The position numbers and the translations under genes were made by a program. From an uncultured Alphaproteobacteria bacterium (GTDB taxonomy: Bacteria; Pseudomonadota; Alphaproteobacteria; UBA7879; UBA5542), in the NCBI GenBank assembly GCA_903912365.1, contig CAIWGV010000020.1, positions 1 to 36,470 of the forward strand: a stretch of DNA of 36,470 nt, in the 5' to 3' direction. This document shows positions 6,783 to 13,445 of this stretch, piece after piece (position 1 is the first letter of the stretch; each line of letters opens with the position of its first letter). Under the pieces are notes generated by a model. It saw nothing but the letters and a program-made list of their open reading frames with translations, did no database searches and was not told where the DNA came from.

Positions 6783-9170
6783 TTAAGCCACATATTCCTT
6801 CTGAGAAAAATCATACCGTTTATGAAGCTCTTGATCGAAGTAGCGAAGTTTCTGGAAGACTTTCCCAAAGATGGTGTGATTAAATTCAGATTCTTCCATG
6901 AAAGAAGTTTCACCTGCGGGGATGCCCATGAGAAGTTCCACGGCTTCAAAAACCGTCTTCATGGTCCAGATGTGGAATTTCCCCTCATCAATGGCACGGG
7001 ATATTTCAGGCAGCAAGACAAGTTCCAATCGATTGGCCTCCGGGATGATGACGCCTTGAGTTCCCGTTAACCCCTGACGTTTGCACGTATCATAAAAGCC
7101 TTCAATTTTTTCATTAACGCCTCCGATGGCCTGGGCCATTCCCATCTGATTCATGGATCCCGTAATGGCAATATCTTGACGGATGGGTATTTGAGAGAGA
7201 GAAGACAGGATGGCCATGAGCTCTGCGATGGAAGCGCTGTCTCCTTCCACACCCCCATAATTTTGTTCGAAGGTAATGGTGGAAGAAAAAGAAATGGGAA
7301 AGTGTTGACCAAAAACACCCCGCAAGAATCCTTCCAAAGACAAGACACCCTTGTGTTGAATGGGGCCGCTGAGTTCTACAACATGTTCGATGTTAATAAT
7401 GCCATTGCGTCCCATGTAGGTGCGCGCCGTGATGCGAGAGGGGCTCCCGAAGGTTTCTGTGCCCACCGATTGCACGGTGAGTCCATTGATTTGACCTACG
7501 GCAGATCCTTTGGTTTGGATTAGAATCAGATCTTCTTTAAGGTATTCTTGTTCCAAGTCCTGAAAGCGAGAATTTCTATAGTGTCGTCCCTCAAGGGCTT
7601 GTAAAACATCTTCTTTTTTAATGAGGGGGCGCTTTCTGGTTTTTGCAAAGACAGAAGCTTCCTTTAAAATATCTGAGAGGACATCAATGCGAGCAGACAT
7701 TTTTTTTCGGTGATTGGCCAATCGGCAGCCATAACTAAGAACGTAGGAAATAGCAGATCTTTCACATTCCATGCCGATATTTTCTAGACACTCTTGATAC
7801 AGAAGGGATCCTAAGATTTGTAAATTCTTTTCGTTAACCGCAATGGTGGAATCGATGTCTGACTTTATCTTAAAGTAATTTTGGAATTCTTCATCGGCGT
7901 AGAAAAAAGAATAGTACCAGTGAGGAGAGCCCACCAAAATAATCTGAACATCCAAGGGAATGGCTTGAGGTTCAGGGGCAGCGAGCAAGGGAATCCCAGA
8001 GACTCGATGAAGTTCTTCGATTCGAATTTCCTTGTCTCGCAAAGCGGCCTTTAAAAAGCGCCATGTGTGGGGATGGCTTGCCACATCTTCAGCCCGCACA
8101 ATAAGAATACCCCCGTTTGCTTGGTGAAGACTACCCCCTCGGATCATGGTGAAGTCTGTTTCAAATCCCCCGGCATTTGTGGTGTAATACTTAATGGATC
8201 CAAACAAATTTTCATAAGTGGGATTTGGCTCCACAATGGCGCGAGGGCCTTTGTCAGAGTCATTTGATACAATCACGTTGGCGGAGTATCTGTTTTCTAT
8301 GGGAGTCTCTTCAGGTTTTTTTTCTTCTTGAAGATCTAAAAACAAATAAAGACGGGACAGAATATCTTCTTCTAATTCATCAAGCCATTCTTTGAGTCCT
8401 GTTACAGAGGAAAATTTTTTCTCTAACTTTTTTAGATAAGGATCAATTATGGACTGTGCTTTTTCTCGACGAATTTCATCAAGGCGGTCCATTAGTTTTT
8501 CGCTTTCATCAAGAGCAAAGTCATTGATGTTAGAAAGCCCTTCCTGAATTTTCTTTAAAAGGGGATCCAGCTTCTCCAATTCTTGGATGGGGAGAGCTTC
8601 CACAGGAGACAATTCATTTTCTCGGTTTGCCACAATCAAGATGGAGCCATCTTGAGTTCTTTGTAAATCCAAACTTGCAGAAACGGCTACTTTGCGAACT
8701 TCATCAATGGAAGTTTGCACTGAATTTGCAACCATTTCTTCTTCTTTTTTAATCTTCTTTATGAAGCTTGGGTCCGAAAAACTAGTGAGTAAAGTTTCTT
8801 GAATCTTCTGAATTGTATGAGACAATTCTTTTGAAAATAGGGGACCCATGCCAGGGGGAAGTTTATAATGGGAAGGCTTATTAGGATGTTTAAAATTATT
8901 CAAATAAACCCAATCGTAGGGAGCAGCAAGGTTTTCCAAATAAGAATTTACATATTTTAATGTGGCGGGTGTGCGCCGTGTGCCGTCATCTCCGATCACA
9001 AAAATATTGAAGTCGGTGGCACGCATTTTGATCCCAAAATCGAGGGCTTCCCGCGCCCGTTCGTGGGATGAGAGATCAAAAGACGTGACCCCCCCTTTTT
9101 TAAGAATTTTCTTTTTAAAAGAAAAAATTAATTCCGGCAGTGCATATTCTTTTGTTATTTTTTTTGGCAT
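6783..9170 (-). CDS. LonB/LonH-like ATP-dependent serine protease (COG1067, AAA_32)
   Basis: A 795-aa protein of the non-classical Lon group (YcbZ/LonH-like). It lacks the LonA N-terminal domain. The early loop FVIGDDGTRRTPAT (58-70) is a degenerate Walker A, as in YcbZ-type members. A long helical insertion spans about 110-290, and FETDFTMIRGGSLHQANGGI (336-355) is typical of AAA_32. The C-terminal protease domain shows the Ser-Lys dyad: S645 in GGVEGDSAS and K688 in IGGVNEKIEGFY. It presumably degrades misfolded or regulatory cytoplasmic proteins. The ATG at 9170 has GGGAGG 5 nt upstream. The ankyrin-subtilase gene follows 18 nt downstream. Confidence 0.92.
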   Translation of the reverse strand: MPKKITKEYALPELIFSFKKKILKKGGVTSFDLSSHERAREALDFGIKMRATDFNIFVIGDDGTRRTPATLKYVNSYLENLAAPYDWVYLNNFKHPNKPSHYKLPPGMGPLFSKELSHTIQKIQETLLTSFSDPSFIKKIKKEEEMVANSVQTSIDEVRKVAVSASLDLQRTQDGSILIVANRENELSPVEALPIQELEKLDPLLKKIQEGLSNINDFALDESEKLMDRLDEIRREKAQSIIDPYLKKLEKKFSSVTGLKEWLDELEEDILSRLYLFLDLQEEKKPEETPIENRYSANVIVSNDSDKGPRAIVEPNPTYENLFGSIKYYTTNAGGFETDFTMIRGGSLHQANGGILIVRAEDVASHPHTWRFLKAALRDKEIRIEELHRVSGIPLLAAPEPQAIPLDVQIILVGSPHWYYSFFYADEEFQNYFKIKSDIDSTIAVNEKNLQILGSLLYQECLENIGMECERSAISYVLSYGCRLANHRKKMSARIDVLSDILKEASVFAKTRKRPLIKKEDVLQALEGRHYRNSRFQDLEQEYLKEDLILIQTKGSAVGQINGLTVQSVGTETFGSPSRITARTYMGRNGIINIEHVVELSGPIQHKGVLSLEGFLRGVFGQHFPISFSSTITFEQNYGGVEGDSASIAELMAILSSLSQIPIRQDIAITGSMNQMGMAQAIGGVNEKIEGFYDTCKRQGLTGTQGVIIPEANRLELVLLPEISRAIDEGKFHIWTMKTVFEAVELLMGIPAGETSFMEESEFNHTIFGKVFQKLRYFDQELHKRYDFSQKEYVA

Positions 9171-9198
9171 AAGAGCCTCCCTACTTCATGGTTGTTTT

Positions 9199-9227
9199 TA
9201 TCAGAAAAATTGTCAAGAAAATTTCAG
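9199..9227 (-). promoter_or_regulatory. Candidate promoter of the Lon-like gene (perfect TTGACA -35)
   Basis: A perfect TTGACA on the minus strand, preceded by C (CTTGACA), lies about 50 bp upstream of the start codon. At 17 bp spacing the -10 would be AACCAT, a poor match. The CTTGAC...CCAT arrangement recalls heat-shock sigma-32 promoters, which would suit a protease, but the spacing does not fit well. Coordinates are approximate. Confidence 0.3.
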
Positions 9228-9256
9228 AACTATTTTGAAGAGGGGCCCCGCAGAAC

Positions 9257-9946
9257 CTAGCGGATATTCACAACGGTATGGCCATTTTGTTTGAGCCATT
9301 TTCGTAACACTTTGTACTGAGGGCACAATTCTTCCACAAGCTTCCAAAAGAGAGGGCTGTGATCCATGTGCCTCAAATGAGACACCTCATGGGCGCAGAC
9401 ATATTGGGCAACGGAAAGGGGGGTTAGAACTAATCTCCAAGAAAAAGAAAGAGTTCCTCGACTTGAACAACTTCCCCAGCGAGTAGAAGAATCTCGAATG
9501 GAAATACGTTCAAAATTTAATCCAAATTGAGTGCAATAAAGAGTACTTGTTTTTGTAAAAAAAGCATGAGCTACTTCTTTTAGATACTTAATGAGAAGGA
9601 TTGAAATATCTTCTTCACGGGTTCCTCCTATCCATAGAATGCTATCTTCAGCCCAGACTCCTTTTTTGCGGAGGAGATCTCGGCGGATTTCGTAAGAGAT
9701 CCCCAAGATTGTAAGATTTTTTTCCAGACTAAAGTCGGAAATTTCCGAAAGCCGGGTCTGCTGGTGGTAAAGCCACGCTTCATGCTTTTCTAAAAATGCC
9801 ATCACTTTCTTTTGGGATACAAAGGGAGGCATGGTTAAGGTAAACATTTTGCGGCGAAGATTGAGTCGGAGAGTCATAGATCGAGAGCGCAGGTGAACCT
9901 TGGGCTCTATAAGAATAGGGATTTCATTAATCATAAGAGAGATCAT
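9257..9946 (-). CDS. YgjP/DUF45-type zinc metallopeptidase (WLM/SprT-like)
   Basis: A 229-aa protein with the DUF45 (YgjP) signature. RWGSCSSRGTLSFSWRL starts at residue 156, and VCAHEVSHLRHMDHSPLFW contains H186-E187-xx-H190, with H196 as likely third zinc ligand. Family members are small cytoplasmic metal-dependent hydrolases; some have been assigned UTP pyrophosphatase or gluzincin-like roles, and the function here is unknown. The start is uncertain: ATG at 9946 has no clear Shine-Dalgarno, and the next in-frame ATG is at 9934. A -10-like GATACT lies 8 nt before the first ATG, so a leaderless transcript is possible. An intrinsic terminator stands just upstream. Confidence 0.9.
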   Translation of the reverse strand: MISLMINEIPILIEPKVHLRSRSMTLRLNLRRKMFTLTMPPFVSQKKVMAFLEKHEAWLYHQQTRLSEISDFSLEKNLTILGISYEIRRDLLRKKGVWAEDSILWIGGTREEDISILLIKYLKEVAHAFFTKTSTLYCTQFGLNFERISIRDSSTRWGSCSSRGTLSFSWRLVLTPLSVAQYVCAHEVSHLRHMDHSPLFWKLVEELCPQYKVLRKWLKQNGHTVVNIR

Positions 9947-9973
9947 AGGAGGATAGTATCAGAATTTAGGGGT

Positions 9974-10004
9974 AAAAAAAACCTCCCCCGACAGGAAAGG
10001 TTTT
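9974..10004 (-). terminator. Intrinsic terminator of the small peptide unit
   Basis: On the minus strand, AAAACCTTTCC pairs with GGGGAGGTTTT around a 5-nt loop (11 bp, two G-U pairs) and runs into eight T residues in total. It ends 27 nt before the YgjP start. It closes the 35-codon ORF upstream, or it could act as an attenuator for the YgjP gene. Confidence 0.72.
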
Positions 10005-10030
10005 AAAGTAAAAAAAAACTTATAATTTTT

Positions 10031-10058
10031 ATCCTTTCCCTTATTAAAGAGAAAGGAT
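10031..10058 (-). other. Hairpin enclosing the stop codon of the small ORF
   Basis: ATCCTTTCTC and GGGAAAGGAT (minus strand) form a 10-bp stem with one G-U pair around an 8-nt loop, TTTAATAA, that contains the TAA stop codon of the 35-codon ORF. A ribosome finishing translation would melt it, so it could be a translation-sensitive structure or simply protect the 3' end. Confidence 0.45.
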
Positions 10059-10151
10059 CCTGAAAAGAGGTAGCCCCTCTGGCCCTTCCTGAGAAGGAAA
10101 CATGGAAAAGGGGGGAACCTGAACACCTACTGAAAGAACAAGTTTCATCAT
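10044..10151 (-). CDS. 35-residue peptide of unknown function with consensus ribosome binding site
   Basis: A short frame not related to any family I recognise. It begins with two consecutive ATG codons (10151 and 10148) 5 nt after AAAGGAGGTG, the strongest Shine-Dalgarno in the window. The peptide starts MMKLVLSVGVQVPPFSMFPS, continues with EGPEGLP and ends FRILSL. It is hydrophobic at the start, has five prolines including a PP pair, no Cys, and few charges. It has its own promoter (10189-10217) and an intrinsic terminator (9974-10004), forming a unit of about 200 nt. It could be a secreted or signalling peptide, a modified-peptide precursor, a toxin, or a leader peptide controlling the YgjP gene. 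Expression signals are seen; function is unknown. Confidence 0.6.
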   Translation of the reverse strand: MMKLVLSVGVQVPPFSMFPSQEGPEGLPLFRILSL

Positions 10152-10156
10152 AATAA

Positions 10157-10166
10157 CACCTCCTTT
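10157..10166 (-). promoter_or_regulatory. Consensus Shine-Dalgarno AAAGGAGGTG of the 35-aa peptide
   Basis: A ten-base near-perfect anti-16S match, 5 nt before the first of two tandem ATG codons. It is the main evidence that this short frame is translated. Confidence 0.72.
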
Positions 10167-10188
10167 ATTCTTTTAACTCAACAGGCGA

Positions 10189-10217
10189 ATGATATTCCTA
10201 TTCAAAAAAAAATGCAA
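10189..10217 (-). promoter_or_regulatory. Promoter of the 35-aa peptide (TTGCAT, 17 bp, TATCAT)
   Basis: On the minus strand, TTGCAT (10217-10212) and TATCAT (10194-10189) are spaced by 17 bp, including an 8-T run. Transcription should begin near 10182, about 30 nt before the ATG. The rest of this gene-poor stretch (10218-10280) is A/T-rich. It contains only a weak 7-bp inverted repeat immediately after the LysR stop. Confidence 0.66.
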
Positions 10218-10280
10218 GATTTATTAATTTTTTTTCAACAATTTTAAAATAATAGGAAAATCTTGGAAATTAAAAGATTT

Positions 10281-11192
10281 CTAAGAAACCATAAAGTGCA
10301 TTTGCTTCTGAACGCACTCTTGTAGGTATTCTTTAAAAACCACAACTCTTGCAGAATCGTTTAAAAAACTTTCACATATGTAATAGATGGGAACCTCTGG
10401 TCCCTTAACTTCGGCAAGAATTCGCACCAAACGCCCCTCTCGAACATAATCGAGCTCTTCCGATACAGAAACAATGCCAGCTCCATCAAGGGCAGCTTTC
10501 AAATAGGCGTCAGGGGAGGTTGCTTTAAAGATGGGCACCCTTGGAAGGTCTCGACTTTTTTTTCCTAAAGTTAAAAACCAATCCGCGTCTCGATAAGGCG
10601 CATTTCCTTTATAATCTATAGCAAGGAAAGCGTGTTTATCCATGTCATCTATGCAGGTTGGAACACCAAATTGGTTTGTGTATTTTGGACTTGCATATAA
10701 TCCTACATGAAATGTCATCATATAGTGTTGAACGAGTTCGGGAGAGACAGGCATGAGTGTCCGGAGAGCCACATCATATCCCCCAGAGGCTAAATCTACG
10801 GGACGATCATCTGAAAAAATTTCCAGGGTTATTTTAGGGTATCTCTTATGGAACCCAGCGACAAAATTGGGGAGCCATAGAGAAGCTAGAGCCTGAGTTG
10901 TGGAGATTTTAAGAGGTCCTTCAGGAAGAGATTTATTCTTTTCTAAAAGAGTGCTCCGGATGCCCTCCATTTCCCCCAGAATACTTCTTGCGGACTTAAA
11001 AAAAGAATGACCATAAGTATTTAATCCCCACCGAATATCATCCCGATGGAAAAGACGGGTCCCTAGCTCATTTTCCAAAATAGCTACTTCAGTTTGAAGC
11101 TCTTCCTTAGAACAGTTGAGAATGGCCAAGGCCTCGGAAAGCACAGGATTCTTCCCAAGAGTATAAAAAATTTTGATCTGCTTCGTTTCCAC
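10281..11192 (-). CDS. LysR-family transcriptional regulator
   Basis: A 303-aa protein with the LysR layout: an N-terminal winged helix-turn-helix (about residues 1-62, ending ELGTRLFHRDDIRWGLNTYG), a linker helix, then a periplasmic-binding-like effector domain from about 90 (GPLKISTTQALASLWLPNFV). It most resembles the group that includes DsdC/GcvA-like and AaeR-like regulators, but the effector cannot be told. The GTG start at 11192 has AGAGGT 7 nt upstream. It is transcribed divergently from the MscS-type channel, which LysR regulators often control, though the 35-aa peptide unit downstream is also a possible target. LysR proteins usually autoregulate. The N-terminal recognition helix is more divergent than average. 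Confidence 0.92.
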   Translation of the reverse strand: METKQIKIFYTLGKNPVLSEALAILNCSKEELQTEVAILENELGTRLFHRDDIRWGLNTYGHSFFKSARSILGEMEGIRSTLLEKNKSLPEGPLKISTTQALASLWLPNFVAGFHKRYPKITLEIFSDDRPVDLASGGYDVALRTLMPVSPELVQHYMMTFHVGLYASPKYTNQFGVPTCIDDMDKHAFLAIDYKGNAPYRDADWFLTLGKKSRDLPRVPIFKATSPDAYLKAALDGAGIVSVSEELDYVREGRLVRILAEVKGPEVPIYYICESFLNDSARVVVFKEYLQECVQKQMHFMVS

Positions 11193-11226
11193 GCACCGAA
11201 CCTCTGTCTACAACAGACTTTAGACT

Positions 11227-11255
11227 CCTATAAAAGACAAGGCTTTTTTTGTCAA
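11227..11255 (-). promoter_or_regulatory. Promoter of the LysR gene (TTGACA, 17 bp, TATAGG)
   Basis: A perfect -35 TTGACA (11255-11250), a 17-bp spacer beginning with an A-tract, and -10 TATAGG (11232-11227) on the minus strand. Start of transcription is expected about 25 nt before the GTG at 11192. It is the best -35 box in the window. Confidence 0.72.
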
Positions 11256-11298
11256 GGATTTTGTTAGGCTGGGGGCGGTTTGCCAGGAAATTAATCCA

Positions 11299-11327
11299 TT
11301 GGATTTCTACTAACACTTCTATAGAAT
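11299..11327 (+). promoter_or_regulatory. Candidate promoter of the MscS-type gene (TTGGAT, 17 bp, TAGAAT)
   Basis: TTGGAT (11299-11304) and TAGAAT (11322-11327) with a 17-bp spacer. The -10 ends only 7 nt before the ATG at 11335 and no Shine-Dalgarno is present, so the message may be leaderless. Confidence 0.48.
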
Positions 11328-11334
11328 TAAAAGT

Positions 11335-13386
11335 ATGAAGGGACTGTATCAAAAAATATGTCTTCTTGTGGGAATGGTTTTTCCTTTCTCCTCTTTTGGG
11401 AATCCCTATTCTTTTGCAGAGGACTTTTTGCAGAAGTCAACGGAGGATGTTTCTGGGGCTGGCGAGAACTTAAATATCCTATCAACCTCCCTTTCAAAAG
11501 GGCTCTCTTACCTTATCTTTTTTCTGAAGAATTTTTTGAACACATTGTCTGCAAAAACACCACTCACTTATTTGGGAAATCAAGGAAATCAGCTGTTTCT
11601 AAAACTAGGGTTGGCAGTGGGTTTGTCTGTTCTAAGTTTGGTGTTCTTTCGCAGGTTTATTCACCGTGTTTGGCTGTATTCTCCGGGCGTAAAAAAATCC
11701 CCTTTTGGCCGGGGAGATCGGATCTTTTTTTACATCATTCCCTGGATAGGATTTGTTCTTATCGGGACTCTTTTTACACGCTTTTTTCAGCTGCCATTTT
11801 TATTGGAAACTTCTATAAATTGCATCCTATTCATCGTGGCCTCAAGCTTTCCCATTCGGCAAATTTCTCTCTTTACATACAAATTACAGAGTAATCTTTT
11901 TGATCCAAATTATGGAAAAAAACTTCGAAAAGTTGCCCCTCCTTTTGTCTATAGATGGGTTCTTTATTTGATTTCTTTGGGGGTGATCTCCATTCTTGGT
12001 ATTAGCTTTTTTTCTTTCATTTTTCCAGCACTTACAGATGCGACTTTCGGCATAAGAAGTCCCCAATCCGTTTTGCTTTTTTTCGTGAGGGCTATCTTTT
12101 ACTTCTATATTATGAACCTTGCGATTTTTATTTTAAACCTTGAGCGCTACGTGGAGACGAAAGATCAATCCTCTCTTAAGCCGACTTCGAGGTTTGATCT
12201 GTATTGGCAGCAGTATGGAGTCTACTGGCATATTCTCTGTTATGGACTCATTGTTGCCAGTTATATGAGCTGGCTCAGCCTTGCTTCCAAATTGATTTCT
12301 GTGGCGACTACCCAAAGCATTGTCATTGCAACCGTATCCTTGATTAGTCTTCTCTCCACAACTATTACCGGGAAAGTTTTGGACTATGTGGCAGAGCGTC
12401 TGACGGAGCATTTAATTCCAAAAAAATTACAGCTGGTTTTGGATGCGAAAAAGATGTTTGTTTATTTAGGATATATCATCTACTACTTCCTTATTTTCTG
12501 GCTTATGGCCTATCTCTGGCATAGTCCCGTTCTCTTCAACAAGATTACGGGGATCCTGGAGGCCTTTTTTGAAAAGGCAATTCTTCTGTCTATTATCATC
12601 AGTATAACCTTCATTTTAAATCGATCCATTTTATCGAAAATACAGAAGATTTTAGAGAGTCGAACGGAAAGCGAAATTGCTTCCCGTTATGGGAATCGGC
12701 TGTATACTTTTTTGACACTTTTGAAGGCCATTATTCCACCCCTTGTTTGGATTCCCACCACGGCCCTTGTCCTAAATATTTTTGGCTTGAGCGGGCAATT
12801 TATCCTCATGACTTTTGCCGTGATTGCGGCGGTCCTTGTCTTTGTGGGTCAAGGGGTTGTGCAGGATATGATTAAAGGAATCATGTATATCCTGGAGGAT
12901 GTAATTGTTATCGGAGAAGAGGTGATTATCAATCAAACTTTTCAAGGACGTATCGAGCGGTTGAGTCTTCATAGTGTTTCCATACGGGATTACAATGGGT
13001 TTTTAAATACGTTTTCTTTTGGAAATATTACATCCCTTGTAAGTACGGAATGGAAGTATGTGAACATGCTGGCGACGGTGACCATTAGCTATGACGCAGA
13101 TGCGGATTTAGCACTCAAAGTCATGCGAGATGTTATGATTAAAATGAAAAAAGAGGTGATCTATAAAAGGTATATTACAGGGGATGAGCTTGAGGTCACC
13201 ATTCAGAATTTTGGAGACTACGGCATCATTTTGCGAGGGCGGATCCGGATTATCCCTGGTCATCTGAATTGGTTGAAGAGTGATTATTACCAGCGTCTCA
13301 TAAGAGAGCTTCATAAAAACAGAATCGGGATTCCGTCTGCGGAGTATATGGTTTCCACAGGTGAAAAAACTTTTAAGAAGAAATAG
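11335..13386 (+). CDS. MscS-family mechanosensitive ion channel, large multi-TM form
   Basis: A 683-aa protein. Residues 1-22 look like a signal peptide. Many hydrophobic segments follow up to about residue 480 (for example SVLSLVFFRR and LISVATTQSIVIATVSLISL), then the conserved MscS pore and beta domain from about 480. The pore helix includes ILMTFAVIAAVLVFVGQGVV. The upper beta domain carries YILEDVIVIGEEVII and GRIERLSLHSVSIRDYNG, and the C-terminal alpha/beta part holds the stretch ending IIPGHLNWLKSDYY. Family members open under membrane tension and release solutes on hypo-osmotic shock. The long extra N-terminus is like MscK/YbdG-type paralogues. It is divergent from the LysR gene and 59 nt upstream of the transglutaminase-like gene, perhaps in one operon. 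Confidence 0.9.
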   Translation: MKGLYQKICLLVGMVFPFSSFGNPYSFAEDFLQKSTEDVSGAGENLNILSTSLSKGLSYLIFFLKNFLNTLSAKTPLTYLGNQGNQLFLKLGLAVGLSVLSLVFFRRFIHRVWLYSPGVKKSPFGRGDRIFFYIIPWIGFVLIGTLFTRFFQLPFLLETSINCILFIVASSFPIRQISLFTYKLQSNLFDPNYGKKLRKVAPPFVYRWVLYLISLGVISILGISFFSFIFPALTDATFGIRSPQSVLLFFVRAIFYFYIMNLAIFILNLERYVETKDQSSLKPTSRFDLYWQQYGVYWHILCYGLIVASYMSWLSLASKLISVATTQSIVIATVSLISLLSTTITGKVLDYVAERLTEHLIPKKLQLVLDAKKMFVYLGYIIYYFLIFWLMAYLWHSPVLFNKITGILEAFFEKAILLSIIISITFILNRSILSKIQKILESRTESEIASRYGNRLYTFLTLLKAIIPPLVWIPTTALVLNIFGLSGQFILMTFAVIAAVLVFVGQGVVQDMIKGIMYILEDVIVIGEEVIINQTFQGRIERLSLHSVSIRDYNGFLNTFSFGNITSLVSTEWKYVNMLATVTISYDADADLALKVMRDVMIKMKKEVIYKRYITGDELEVTIQNFGDYGIILRGRIRIIPGHLNWLKSDYYQRLIRELHKNRIGIPSAEYMVSTGEKTFKKK

Positions 13387-13445
13387 AATGGACATGCTTT
13401 CTAAAAATCTCTAATGTGGGGTGATTTTCGAAAGGATGGTTTCAA

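Noticed and set aside
10258-10280. Inverted repeat AAATCTT/AAGATTT as terminator of the LysR gene
   Set aside because: Only 7 A/T-rich pairs and no T-tract following on the minus strand; too weak to call.
11358-11894. 178-codon frame overlapping the start of the MscS-type gene
   Set aside because: Shadow frame of the real channel; Cys/Phe-rich product without domain or ribosome binding site.
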